DNA of 64,000 nt from positions 1 through 64,000 of the forward strand of contig JACMOC010000008.1 in NCBI GenBank assembly GCA_014378195.1. Reading direction: 5' to 3'. Both the position numbers and the translations under genes were made by a program. This document shows, piece by piece, positions 9,357-18,317 of this stretch (the first letter of the stretch is position 1; every line of letters begins with the position of its first letter). Under the pieces are notes generated by a model. It did not search any database. It was given only the letters and a program-made list of their open reading frames with translations, and was not told where the DNA came from. The stretch is from Oligoflexus sp. GTDB lineage: Bacteria > Bdellovibrionota_B > Oligoflexia > Oligoflexales > Oligoflexaceae.

Positions 9357-9549
9357 AACGGTCACCTCATTCTCCAATTCTTACGTCTTATCGGTCGAAT
9401 CTTCTGCAACATGAGAGAAGAGTAGGATGCCGCGTCATTTTTTTAGACATGGCGACTCTCACAAGGCGCTTCCGGTCCTTGGCACCTTCCAAAGAATTCT
9501 GATAAGGTCCTGGGACGATCAGTGCTTACGGATTGCGAGGGCATCAGGG

Positions 9550-10854
9550 ATGAGTGAGAAAAAACGTTACCAAAGCGGATTCGGCAATCATTTTAGTAGC
9601 GAGGCCCTGCCGGGAGCCTTGCCCGAGGGGCAGAATTCGCCTCAGAAAGTCCCCTATGGTCTCGTTGCCGAACTGCTCTCGGGAAGTGCCTTTACGGCGA
9701 AACGCCATGAGAATCTGCGCACTTGGGTTTACCGGATTCGCCCATCGGTGGTTCATGGCGAATATCAGAAAATTTCCAAGGGCCGCTGGTTGAGTGCACC
9801 TCAACACGAGCCTAATGTTCCGGCGGCCCAGCTCCGTTGGGATCCTATGAGTTATCCCCAAAAAGCCGAAAATTTCCTGGGGAGTATGACGACTTTCGCC
9901 ACCAATGGTGACGTCGCTATGCGGCACGGCAGTGCCGTCCATATGTACGCAGCTCAGAAGTCCATGGACGAACAATTTTTTATGAACGGCGATGGAGACC
10001 TCCTGATTGTTCCCCAGGAGGGACGACTTGAGCTCAGGACTGAGTTTGGGACCATCGAGATCGAACCCAATGAAATCGCTGTCGTTCAACGCGGAATGAA
10101 ATTTCAGGTGCAGCTGCCGGAAGGCAAAGCGCGTGGTTATGTTCTGGAAATCTACGGGGCTCACCTCGTGTTGCCTTATCTCGGTCCGATCGGCTCAAGC
10201 GGATTGGCGAATGCTCGCGACTTTGAAACTCCGGTCGCTGCCTACGAAGACAAAACTGGTAATTTCATCATGCATTGCAAGTTTGCCGGGCAGCACTATA
10301 AGGCGGCTCTCGATCACTCGCCGCTCGATGTCGTCGCCTGGCACGGAAATTATGCCCCCTATAAATACGACCTGCGCAAATTCATGACGATCAATACGGT
10401 GAGTTTTGATCACCCCGATCCATCCATTTTCACTGTTCTCACTTCGCCTGGAGAAATTGAGGGCCAGGCGAATGTCGATTTCGTAATATTCCCGCCGCGC
10501 TGGATGGTGGCACAAAATACTTTTAGGCCGCCTTACTTCCATCGTAATATGATGAGCGAATATATGGGCTTGATCCATGGGGTCTACGACGCGAAGCCGG
10601 CGGGCGGGTTTGAGCCCGGTGGCGGAAGTTTGCACAATTGCATGCTCCCGCACGGACCTGAAGCGAAAGCGTACGAAGGTGCGATCGCGGCCGAGCTGAA
10701 ACCGCATTTTCTCGACAAGACTTTAGCTTTCATGTTTGAGTCTGCCTATTTGTATCGACCGACAGATTTTGCAATGAACGGCGGTCTTCTGCAGTCCAAT
10801 TACGCGGATTGTTGGAAGGGTATACCGAAACTCTTCAACCCTACGAAGCGCTAA
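9550..10854 (+). CDS. hmgA: Homogentisate 1,2-dioxygenase
   Basis: This non-heme Fe(II) enzyme opens the ring of homogentisate to maleylacetoacetate in tyrosine/phenylalanine catabolism. The start is set at ATG 9550, giving 434 residues and the family N-terminus [19 protein letters not shown]. An open frame from 9427 adds an unrelated leader. Active-site segments are visible as [19 protein letters not shown] and [16 protein letters not shown], which supply the Fe-binding His and Glu residues in the family. The next pathway enzyme, maleylacetoacetate isomerase, is in this window but 13 kb away; no fumarylacetoacetase is visible. It is followed after 15 bp by murE, an unusual partner. Confidence 0.97.
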   Translation: MSEKKRYQSGFGNHFSSEALPGALPEGQNSPQKVPYGLVAELLSGSAFTAKRHENLRTWVYRIRPSVVHGEYQKISKGRWLSAPQHEPNVPAAQLRWDPMSYPQKAENFLGSMTTFATNGDVAMRHGSAVHMYAAQKSMDEQFFMNGDGDLLIVPQEGRLELRTEFGTIEIEPNEIAVVQRGMKFQVQLPEGKARGYVLEIYGAHLVLPYLGPIGSSGLANARDFETPVAAYEDKTGNFIMHCKFAGQHYKAALDHSPLDVVAWHGNYAPYKYDLRKFMTINTVSFDHPDPSIFTVLTSPGEIEGQANVDFVIFPPRWMVAQNTFRPPYFHRNMMSEYMGLIHGVYDAKPAGGFEPGGGSLHNCMLPHGPEAKAYEGAIAAELKPHFLDKTLAFMFESAYLYRPTDFAMNGGLLQSNYADCWKGIPKLFNPTKR

Positions 10855-10869
10855 AACAAGGATAATTCT

Positions 10870-12375
10870 ATGCCAGCCGTAAGCTTCACATTGAACGACG
10901 TCGTCCGTTGCCTCAAGGATGCAGGATTACTCGTTGATCAAAAAGGAAGCTTTCAGCGCCTTGAAAGCCTTAATTATACGACCGATACTCGCACGTTCCA
11001 GGATGGGCAGCTTTTCATCGCCTATCGAGGCGTGAGTTTTGATTCCCATGCGCGTGTGCCGGAGCTTGCACGTCAGTACCCCAAGGCTATGTTCCTCATC
11101 GAGGAGCCAAAGTGTTTTGAGCTTCTTGGAACGGATAATCCCGTCCTGCTTGTATCCGATAGTCGCGATGCCTGGTCCCATATTGCAGCTATGCGTTATG
11201 GCAATCCTCAGACCAAACTCAAGTTGATAGGCGTCACCGGAACGAACGGGAAGACCTCGACGGTCTGGTTTATACGGCAAATTATGCTTGCGCGCCAAAT
11301 CCCGTGCATGACCATGGGTACGCTTGGGATTTATTGCGGTGACGAAATGCTACCCGCGACGCATACCACGCCTGATCCCGACGATCTTTTCAACAACCTG
11401 GCTATGGCTGTTACACGCGGTGTGACCTGGGTGGCGATGGAAGTCTCGTCTCATTCGATCACGCAGCGGCGCCTGGGGCCTTTGCTTTTTGATGCCGTTG
11501 CATTCACGTCCTTTTCCCGTGATCATCTCGACTTCCATGCGACGATGAAAGAATACTTCGCTGCGAAGTGGGAGCTTTTTTCTCGTTACCGCAAACCAAA
11601 CGCTCCCGGGTGGGTTTCTACGACGCTCTGCGAGCAGAAGATTTTGCCCAAAAAGCACGCTCATTTTGGGTTATACGGAAAGAACGATCCGAGCGGAGAA
11701 AAAGCCAATTACCGCTACACAATAAGCGAAAGTCGGCTGAATCATACGCACCTTACCCTTCATTCGCCTCGCATGTCCTATGAGTTGGCATTCAACTTCG
11801 GCGGCGATTTCGTGATGGATAATTTCACGGCAGCTTTTGCTCTTGTGGATAGTCTGGATCATATCCAGACGTTCGGCGGCGACGGAATCCTGCCTGTCCC
11901 TGGACGGTTCGAGCCGGTGCCGAGCGCTGCGGCTTTTGATTTCGCCGTGATTGTTGATTATGCCCACACACCTGATGCTCTCGAGAAAACACTGCAGAAG
12001 CTGAAAGAGATGACGACCGGCAGACTTTGGGTGGTGTTTGGTTGCGGCGGCGATCGCGATAGCGGCAAACGGCCACTCATGGGCGCAATTGCGGATAAAA
12101 TCGCGGATTACTTAGTCATAACGTCGGATAACCCCCGAACCGAAATGCCGGGCGAAATCGTCAAGCAGATCCTGAGCGGAATCGTCCGGAAGAAAAATAT
12201 TGAGGTCATCGAAGATCGTCTCGAAGCGATCACCTACGCCTGCCACCACGCACAAGCTAGCGATAGTGTTTTGATTGCGGGCAAGGGCCATGAGGATTAT
12301 CAAATCCTGGGCAAAACCAAGTTCCCCTTCGATGATAGGCTCGTCGCAGCAGAATCTTTGAGAAGCCGGCAATAA
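10870..12375 (+). CDS. murE: UDP-MurNAc-tripeptide ligase MurE (meso-DAP adding)
   Basis: This ATP-dependent Mur ligase adds the third residue to UDP-MurNAc-L-Ala-D-Glu in the cytoplasm. It has 501 residues. The ATP-binding loop GVTGTNGKTS is at about 121-130. Other Mur motifs are HTTPDPDDLF, MEVSSHSI, DYAHTPDALEK and FGCGGDRDSGKRPLMG, and DNPRTE at about 419-424 is the signature of enzymes that add meso-diaminopimelate. The gene is outside any mur/fts division cluster and lies directly behind hmgA with a 15-bp gap. That is atypical, and the genome may hold another copy. Confidence 0.95.
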   Translation: MPAVSFTLNDVVRCLKDAGLLVDQKGSFQRLESLNYTTDTRTFQDGQLFIAYRGVSFDSHARVPELARQYPKAMFLIEEPKCFELLGTDNPVLLVSDSRDAWSHIAAMRYGNPQTKLKLIGVTGTNGKTSTVWFIRQIMLARQIPCMTMGTLGIYCGDEMLPATHTTPDPDDLFNNLAMAVTRGVTWVAMEVSSHSITQRRLGPLLFDAVAFTSFSRDHLDFHATMKEYFAAKWELFSRYRKPNAPGWVSTTLCEQKILPKKHAHFGLYGKNDPSGEKANYRYTISESRLNHTHLTLHSPRMSYELAFNFGGDFVMDNFTAAFALVDSLDHIQTFGGDGILPVPGRFEPVPSAAAFDFAVIVDYAHTPDALEKTLQKLKEMTTGRLWVVFGCGGDRDSGKRPLMGAIADKIADYLVITSDNPRTEMPGEIVKQILSGIVRKKNIEVIEDRLEAITYACHHAQASDSVLIAGKGHEDYQILGKTKFPFDDRLVAAESLRSRQ

Positions 12376-12509
12376 AATTGCTTCTTAAGGTCTTATAACC
12401 ACAAGTAAATTGCGATATTTCCCCGGTATTTCCGGTCGCCTGTCAGGTTTGGGTCCAGAATTTCCGATGAGATGAGTGATTCGCCCATGCTGTGGCTTGG
12501 AGAAACGAA

Positions 12510-13091
12510 GTGAAACAAATTTACCTTATGGCGCCGGCCTTCGCCTTCCTCATCACGCTCAATGGCTGCCGAAGCGACGTATCTAGGCCGGGTTCTCATG
12601 CTACGGCCTCGTCTTCCACTTTGTCTTCCAACGCTATAGCCAGCAACGGAATTGCGGCGACCGAACCCAGGTTCACGAGTTGTTATAAAGGTGACACCTG
12701 GACCTGTGCCGTTGAGGCAGCGATCGTAAAAGAATCCAATACTCTACGAAGCACATCGCCTCTCACGCAGAGTTTTGAGTCGTCTTATGTAGCTCGGACC
12801 TGGTCGGACTCGCAGGCGGAGACGGGACAGATTAGTCACTTGGGATTTCCAGAGGCAAGGCAAGAGGTTTTGGTCTCAGCTTTTCCCGAAGCAAACTGGG
12901 ATTTTTTAGCTGAGAATGTGGCGATGCTTCAATCCTCTGATCCTGATGCTAAAAAGATCGCGAAACAGTTTGTCACGATGTGGAAAAACAGCCCGGGCCA
13001 TTTAATGAACATTCAAGGACCCTTCACGTATATGGGCGTCGGTGTTTCGCGGATCGGCAACACCTTTTACGCGACTCAACTGTTTCACTAA
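12510..13091 (+). CDS. CAP/SCP-domain lipoprotein
   Basis: The GTG at 12510 is preceded by GGAG 7 nt upstream and gives a lipoprotein signal ending in LNGC (Cys at about residue 20). The mature part, about 60-193, is a CAP (cysteine-rich secretory/allergen V5/PR-1) domain. Family motifs SHLGF, the FLAENVAM segment, FVTMWKNSPGHLMNI, MGVGVSRI and the terminal YATQLFH are visible. Bacterial CAP proteins are exported and mostly of unknown activity. There is a second signal-like Met within the leader. It has its own transcription unit, with about 134 bp to murE. Confidence 0.85.
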   Translation: MKQIYLMAPAFAFLITLNGCRSDVSRPGSHATASSSTLSSNAIASNGIAATEPRFTSCYKGDTWTCAVEAAIVKESNTLRSTSPLTQSFESSYVARTWSDSQAETGQISHLGFPEARQEVLVSAFPEANWDFLAENVAMLQSSDPDAKKIAKQFVTMWKNSPGHLMNIQGPFTYMGVGVSRIGNTFYATQLFH

Positions 13092-13265
13092 AAATAGCTG
13101 CAAACAGAATTAAAAAGAGGGATCGCTCGTACTCCGAGTCGTCCCTTATTGAATAAGTGCTTATCCGAATCTTTACATTTCAAAGGCATTTGAACAAAAA
13201 ACTTGTAAAGTTGCTTGTCGATGCGTAGTCAAATCGAATGATTCAAAGTAGAGGCAGGGCCTAAC

Positions 13266-13694
13266 GTGCGACCACGATTTGAAGAAATATACATGGATCT
13301 GGCATTCAGCCTGGCGAGGCGTTCGACCTGTCACCGGTTGAATGTCGGAACGGTGATTACGAGTACGGATTTCCGTAAGGTGCTCGCAGTGGGTTATAAC
13401 GGCAATGCCACGGGCTTACCAAACGGTTGTGATCGGGATGAGGCTGGCAACTGCGGCTGCCTGCATTCGGAAGAAAATGCCGTGATTAATTGTGACAGTC
13501 CCCGGACGATAGAAAAATTCGCCTTTGTAACCCACCTCCCTTGCGCCGCGTGCGCGAAGCGTCTCATTAACTTGGGCAACGTCAAGAAAATCTATTACGC
13601 ACAACCCTACCGATCTATTTCCTCTCTCGATCTTTTTGCAACTGTCGGCATCGAAGTTGTGCATTTTCCAAGTCCCACTACCGAGAACTCGTGA
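13266..13694 (+). CDS. comEB: Deoxycytidylate (dCMP) deaminase
   Basis: This zinc enzyme deaminates dCMP to dUMP, feeding thymidylate synthesis. It has 142 residues with a GTG start. The zinc site is CLHSEENAVI (His and the catalytic Glu) plus PCAACAKRLIN (two Cys). The leading FEEIYMDLAFSLARRSTC and VGYNGNATGLPNGCD segments are typical of the dCMP deaminase branch rather than of cytidine deaminase or guanine deaminase. It stands alone. Confidence 0.9.
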   Translation: MRPRFEEIYMDLAFSLARRSTCHRLNVGTVITSTDFRKVLAVGYNGNATGLPNGCDRDEAGNCGCLHSEENAVINCDSPRTIEKFAFVTHLPCAACAKRLINLGNVKKIYYAQPYRSISSLDLFATVGIEVVHFPSPTTENS

Positions 13695-13994
13695 AAGAAT
13701 TTGGCATGAGGTAAGTTTGCTCTACCACATGTAGTGTGCAAATTCTGAAAACACCACCATGCACAATTTTTAATCAAAATTATTAACACACTGAAATATT
13801 TGGTTTTTTTTCTTTCCTTTTCAATCTTATCCACTGTCCCTGTGGATAACATAATTATGCCGCTTTGTCCGTTGGCTCCCTATCCAAGTTGCAACTTTAA
13901 TAAGCTTCGCTCATGTTTGTAAGCTTGAAGGTTTTGAGTTGAGGCTTTGCGCCTCCGACACGTATTATGAAAAATCAGAATCGGAGGAATCCTC
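13695..13994. other. 300-bp gene-free AT-rich interval
   Basis: No coding sequence is supported here. The middle (about 13740-13860) is AT-rich and holds two facing DnaA-box-like nonamers (see the separate entry). The right end carries the GGAGG Shine-Dalgarno sequence of the protease gene. Confidence 0.7.
13827..13849. promoter_or_regulatory. Pair of inverted DnaA-box-like nonamers
   Basis: TTATCCACT at 13827-13835 (plus strand) and TGTGGATAA at 13841-13849 form an interrupted palindrome. The second is a perfect TTATCCACA on the minus strand and the first matches 8 of 9. They sit in an AT-rich stretch. This could be a DnaA titration or regulatory site. No dnaA, dnaN or gyrB is near, so a chromosomal origin is not supported. 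Confidence 0.4.
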
Positions 13995-15779
13995 GTGCGA
14001 CGTTGCTCTTTGTCAGCCTTCAGCTTTTCCTTCTTGATCCTAACTCTCCTCGCTACCAGCGCTTGCGGCCGCGATGAATCTATAAAACGATCGAAGGGTG
14101 TTATCGTAACCCAAGATCTATTGTTCGCCACCGACACCCAGATCTCCCATGGTGACGTTGTGCCTTTCAGCTATCTCATAGCCTTTAAAGATGACGCAGG
14201 GTCACCAAGCCTGGCGCGCTCCATTCTGCAGATGCAGCAAGGCCTGCAGACCATGCTTCAAAACACAACACCGGTCAGCGCTCAAAAGACTATAGCGCGC
14301 CTTAATCTCACTTACCCTGGACATTCTTTCGGGCAAGATAGGAAGGTCGACGCCCATCCTTTGTTTAATTCCGAGCTGAATACTCCGGAAGAATACACGC
14401 ACCTCGCCGAGGTGCAGTTCGTTGATGAAGCGTCCGCGGAGCGTCAAATAAAAGACTGGTATGCCGCGAAAAAAATTGTTTTCGCCGAACCCAACTATAA
14501 ACGGTCAACCCAAAGTGCCGCTGAAGATCAGATCATCAAAAATTTTAAAACTAATACAACTACGCCGTGGCTCAACGAAGTTTCGTTTGTCGACACGATA
14601 GAAAAAATCGCCAGCACCGGAGCCAAATCCTCGCCTCTGATTGCTGTTATGGATTCGGGTGTGGATGTTCAACATCCCAATTTGAAAGATGCAATTTTTG
14701 TGAACGAGGGTGGTCAGAATAAACAATGTACAGGCGATATCTACGGCTGCAACACGACCGTCGCGAAAAAAGACGTACTTGGGAACGGCGATGTTTTCCC
14801 AACCGGCACGAGTGCATTCGGTACGGCTTGTTCGGGCCAAGGCCAGTGCGAACACGGAACGCACGTAGCCGGACTTATTGGTGCGCGTGGATCTGCGGAT
14901 TTTACGGGGATGTGCCCTTACTGTAAAATATTGGTCGTCAAAGTTGTCGAAGTGGAAACGACTGGCGATGTCGAAACGTTTCCTATCAAGGATTCATCCA
15001 TTCTTGCCGGGCTTGCGTATATTTCGGGCTTTAAATCAGGGGGCCAGCCGCTGGTCCGTTTGATTAATGCATCGTTTGGGAAATTTGAGAGCTCCCGTTC
15101 CGTCGAGTTGTTTATCAAAGCTCTAAAAAACTTCGGCCGCGGGACTTTGCTGGTGGCCGCAGCGGGCAACGAAGATACGATGAAACGTCAATTTCCCGCA
15201 GGATTTGATGATGTGTTAGCCGTGTCGAACGTTATGAGTTCAACCGACGAACCGAAAAAAAGCGTGTCTTCGAATTTCGGGATGTGGGTCGATATCGCTG
15301 CGCCGGGGGACGGTGATTGTTCAGGCGGAGCGGAGGGCATTCTGTCTACTGTCCCAGGCGGTGACTCGCGTTGTTTGTCAGGCACTTCCATGGCCTCGCC
15401 AATCGTCACTGGAATCGGGGGCCTGGTTTTAAGCCTTGAACCCGATCTTACAGCCGCCGAGCTGGAAAATCGTTTGATACAGACCGCAAACCCAAGCAAA
15501 CTCTATCAGGACGGAATCAATGATGGTTATCGTCCTAACATGAAAGGCGCGGGACTTGTGCCTCTGCTCGGAAGTGGAGTCGTTAATGCGCTGACCGCAA
15601 CGAACCCGACTCTGCAGACCTCGGCGGTATTGATAGCGCAGAGACCCGACTCTGTTCGGGCCGGTTGCGGTGTCCTCGGGGGTTCGCGTGATGGGTTTGG
15701 CTCAAGTCTGTTGCTCATTTTCCCCGCGCTTGTGTCGGGCGCTCGTTTTATACGGAAATTTAAGCGTAAAGTTCGATAG
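13995..15779 (+). CDS. Subtilisin-like serine protease with C-terminal sorting-type tail
   Basis: This 594-residue protein has a GTG start behind GGAGG. An N-terminal lipoprotein-type signal (LLATSAC) is followed by an inhibitor-like prodomain (about 30-190). The S8 catalytic triad is visible as Asp in AVMDSGVD (near 219), His in HGTHVAG (near 287) and Ser in SGTSMASP (near 465), and the oxyanion Asn is in AAAGNED. The end has CGVLGG, then a hydrophobic stretch (LLLIFPALVSGA), then an Arg/Lys cluster. This three-part layout resembles GlyGly-CTERM or MYXO-CTERM sorting tails. It precedes moxR by 16 bp and may share its operon. Confidence 0.92.
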   Translation: MRRCSLSAFSFSFLILTLLATSACGRDESIKRSKGVIVTQDLLFATDTQISHGDVVPFSYLIAFKDDAGSPSLARSILQMQQGLQTMLQNTTPVSAQKTIARLNLTYPGHSFGQDRKVDAHPLFNSELNTPEEYTHLAEVQFVDEASAERQIKDWYAAKKIVFAEPNYKRSTQSAAEDQIIKNFKTNTTTPWLNEVSFVDTIEKIASTGAKSSPLIAVMDSGVDVQHPNLKDAIFVNEGGQNKQCTGDIYGCNTTVAKKDVLGNGDVFPTGTSAFGTACSGQGQCEHGTHVAGLIGARGSADFTGMCPYCKILVVKVVEVETTGDVETFPIKDSSILAGLAYISGFKSGGQPLVRLINASFGKFESSRSVELFIKALKNFGRGTLLVAAAGNEDTMKRQFPAGFDDVLAVSNVMSSTDEPKKSVSSNFGMWVDIAAPGDGDCSGGAEGILSTVPGGDSRCLSGTSMASPIVTGIGGLVLSLEPDLTAAELENRLIQTANPSKLYQDGINDGYRPNMKGAGLVPLLGSGVVNALTATNPTLQTSAVLIAQRPDSVRAGCGVLGGSRDGFGSSLLLIFPALVSGARFIRKFKRKVR

Positions 15780-15795
15780 GGAGAGTTGAATCGTT

Positions 15796-16782
15796 ATGCC
15801 TATTCAAGAAGATCTACAGACTCAAATGGAAGCGGCCGCCGAGCAGGCAAAAAGAATCCTGGCGACGATGGCTGAACGCGTCGTTGGCCAGAATGTAGTT
15901 ATGGAGCGCCTTCTCATGGGCCTCATAGGCCAGGGTCACATACTCCTCGAGGGCCTTCCAGGTCTTGCCAAAACCACAGCAGTCAAGGCTTTAGGAGAAT
16001 GTTCGGACCTGCAGGTGAATCGCGTGCAATTTACACCCGATCTCCTGCCTGCCGACGTAGTCGGGACTCAGATCTTCGATCCCCGTTTGTCAGAATTCAA
16101 GCTCAAAAAGGGCCCAATATTCACCAATCTCCTCATCGCCGATGAGATCAACCGCGCTCCGGCCAAAGTCCAATCGGCTCTGCTTGAAGCAATGCAGGAG
16201 CGGCAAGTAACAATAGCCGACGAAACGTATGCCCTTCCAAAGCCCTTTTTGGTCCTTGCCACACAAAACCCGATCGAGCAGGAAGGAACCTATCCGCTGC
16301 CCGAAGCACAACTTGATCGTTTTTTCTTCAAACTCAAAGTCGATTACGGAACACCCGAAGAAGAGATGAAGGTAGTGGAACGCATGGCCTCCGGGGACCC
16401 AAGACCTCTCGCAAAGGTCCTGAATCCTCGTGAGATCGAGCACTTTCAGACTCTTGTACAACACATCCATGTTGCCGAAAATATCCGTAAGTACATCGTC
16501 GATATAGTATTTGCCACTCGTAGGCCTGAGGCCTATAAAATCCAGCGAATGCAAGGGTTGATCCGCGTCGGAGCCAGTCCCAGGGCCTCGATCAATCTCG
16601 AGCGCGCTGCACGACTCAACGCTCTTTTCCAAGGGCGTAGCTACGTCATTCCGCAAGACGTCAAGGATATTGCGGAAGATGTTTTGCGCCATCGCATTAT
16701 CCCGAGCTTCGAAGCGGAAGCGGAAAATATATCGACCGAAGACATGATCGTGCGCATTCTCGCCCATATTCCAGTTCCATGA
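15796..16782 (+). CDS. moxR: MoxR-family AAA+ ATPase
   Basis: This is a 328-residue chaperone-like ATPase. Walker A is GLPGLAKTTA at about residues 53-62, Walker B is LLIADEINRAP near 112-122, and sensor 1 is LATQNPIEQEGTYPLPEAQLDRF. A C-terminal lid domain includes GASPRAS. MoxR proteins normally act with von Willebrand factor A proteins in metal insertion or envelope assembly. Here the gene leads a run with batC, batD and batE, but no vWA gene lies in the operon. Confidence 0.95.
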   Translation: MPIQEDLQTQMEAAAEQAKRILATMAERVVGQNVVMERLLMGLIGQGHILLEGLPGLAKTTAVKALGECSDLQVNRVQFTPDLLPADVVGTQIFDPRLSEFKLKKGPIFTNLLIADEINRAPAKVQSALLEAMQERQVTIADETYALPKPFLVLATQNPIEQEGTYPLPEAQLDRFFFKLKVDYGTPEEEMKVVERMASGDPRPLAKVLNPREIEHFQTLVQHIHVAENIRKYIVDIVFATRRPEAYKIQRMQGLIRVGASPRASINLERAARLNALFQGRSYVIPQDVKDIAEDVLRHRIIPSFEAEAENISTEDMIVRILAHIPVP

Positions 16783-16791
16783 GGTTAAGAC

Positions 16792-17298
16792 ATGCCATCG
16801 AAATCCCCTCACGGGATCTTTGAGCTCGCGCCATCCAGAACCCTCGGACTTACCAGCTCGCTGTTTTACGCAGCGTGCGGGCTGCTGCTTTTTGCGCTGG
16901 CAGTGAGTGTTTATTTTTATTGGCGTTCCAAAAACAAAAGTACTGCGCAAACCCAACCAGTGCTTACGCCTTGGGAACAAATTCAGCTTCAATTGCAAAG
17001 ACTTGGGGAGCTTAGCTCGCCAACCGAAAGCATGACTGTCCTCAATCACAGTCTGCGACGTGGCATGGAACTGCGCTTGAAAGAACCTTATACAGCCTTC
17101 ACATCGGCTGAGATCTTGACGCATCTACAAATGAATTCCCAATTCTCATCGGATTTTCAGGCGGAATGTGCAGAATTTCTAAAGACTGCCGACCGCGTTC
17201 TGTTTGCCTATCAACCGTACGAAGAGGAGGAGCGGGTGCGCTGGCAAAAGCAAGTTGCACAATGGCTTGAGAGAATGCGGGAAGGTCAGACTTTATGA
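16792..17298 (+). CDS. DUF4381-like membrane protein of MoxR/Bat operon
   Basis: This 168-residue protein has one N-terminal membrane segment (about 18-42, ending FYWRSK) and a cytoplasmic helical domain with FTSAEILTHL. The layout and place match the small DUF4381-type proteins found between moxR and bat genes. It starts 9 bp after moxR and overlaps batC by 4 bp (ATGA), so it is translationally coupled. The family assignment rests on context and topology more than on strong motifs. Confidence 0.75.
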   Translation: MPSKSPHGIFELAPSRTLGLTSSLFYAACGLLLFALAVSVYFYWRSKNKSTAQTQPVLTPWEQIQLQLQRLGELSSPTESMTVLNHSLRRGMELRLKEPYTAFTSAEILTHLQMNSQFSSDFQAECAEFLKTADRVLFAYQPYEEEERVRWQKQVAQWLERMREGQTL

Positions 17299-18317
17299 AA
17301 TGGATTTTTGCCTGGGTTGCGGGTCTGCTCGCATTTACGAATGTCGCCGAAGCACGATCTTTGATGGAGCGTCTTGATCATATGATCTGGGGGCAGGGTC
17401 AAGAGCTGAGTCAGGCCTATGACGCCTATGATCAGGGGAAATTCGACGATTCGCAGAAGGCCTTTCAAACCTATGCAGATCACCATCAGGATGCGCAGGA
17501 GCAAAATTATGATACCGGTGTTGCGGCCTATCGCGCCGGTAAACCAGATGATGCCGTGAAGTATTGGGGACGGGCTGAGGCAGGGTCGGATGTATTGATT
17601 AAAAGTCGCGCCCTTGCGAATGAAGCGATCGTTCATATCGATAAAAATGAGCTCGAGAAGGCGCGGGATAAGTTAAAAGACGCCTTGGCTTTTGATAATG
17701 ACAACAAAGCGACACAAGAAAATTTGCAGTGGGTTGAAGAGCAGTTGAAGACTAAGAAAAATCTTGACGAGAAGGATAAAGACCAGAAAAATCAGCAGAA
17801 CGACCCGAAGCAAAACGATCAAAAGCAAGCTGACAAAGAGAAAGATAAAAAAGACGATAAGCAGGCTCAGCAGGATAAAGATAAAGATAAAGAGCAGGAA
17901 AATAAGGATAAGGCTGGGGAAAAGAGTCAAGACAAAGATCAAAAGCAGGCCAAGTCAGATCCAAAATCTGGGGCGCAGAAGGATCAGAAAAAATCTGAGG
18001 ACGAAAAAAAGGCGGAAGAGAAAGAAAAAGAGAAAGAGAAAGCAGAAGCTCAGGCTGCAGCTGAAAAGGATAAAGATAAAAAAGAGGCTCAAGCGGCTGC
18101 TGAAGAAAAAGATAAAGACAAAGATAAAGATAGAGATAACAGCAAAACGAAAACCCATGAGGGTGTGCAAAAGGCTCAGACGGTGCTGACGCCCGCCGAG
18201 TTGAAAAATCAAGAAGCCGAGCGACTGTTGCGATCGATCGACGATAAAATTGGACGCTATCCATTAACCGACACCGAAGCGACCGGCGAAAGAGGAAAAG
18301 ATGGCAAAAATTGGTAG
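17295..18317 (+). CDS. batC: BatC-like TPR protein with long Lys/Asp low-complexity region
   Basis: A signal peptide (about 1-20) is followed by TPR repeats (about 38-150: AYDAYDQGKFDDSQKAF, YDTGVAAYRAGKPDDAVKYW, ALANEAIVHIDKNELEKARDKL). Residues about 155-290 are almost only K, D, Q, E and A, in KDK-type runs. The C-terminus has LTPAELKNQEAERLLRSIDD, matching the short conserved tail helix of BatC proteins. Bat proteins are periplasmic or membrane-bound and are linked with oxygen tolerance in Bacteroides and Leptospira. The gene overlaps batD by 17 bp. Confidence 0.87.
   Translation: MKWIFAWVAGLLAFTNVAEARSLMERLDHMIWGQGQELSQAYDAYDQGKFDDSQKAFQTYADHHQDAQEQNYDTGVAAYRAGKPDDAVKYWGRAEAGSDVLIKSRALANEAIVHIDKNELEKARDKLKDALAFDNDNKATQENLQWVEEQLKTKKNLDEKDKDQKNQQNDPKQNDQKQADKEKDKKDDKQAQQDKDKDKEQENKDKAGEKSQDKDQKQAKSDPKSGAQKDQKKSEDEKKAEEKEKEKEKAEAQAAAEKDKDKKEAQAAAEEKDKDKDKDRDNSKTKTHEGVQKAQTVLTPAELKNQEAERLLRSIDDKIGRYPLTDTEATGERGKDGKNW

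Noticed and set aside
16090..17124. Long open frame (344 codons) on the minus strand
   Set aside because: It is antisense to moxR and the next gene, both of which show clear family motifs.
17755..18160. Short repeated AAAGATAAAGA-type units as a possible satellite or CRISPR
   Set aside because: The units are irregular, in frame, and encode the Lys/Asp-rich region of the BatC-like protein. There are no spacers.
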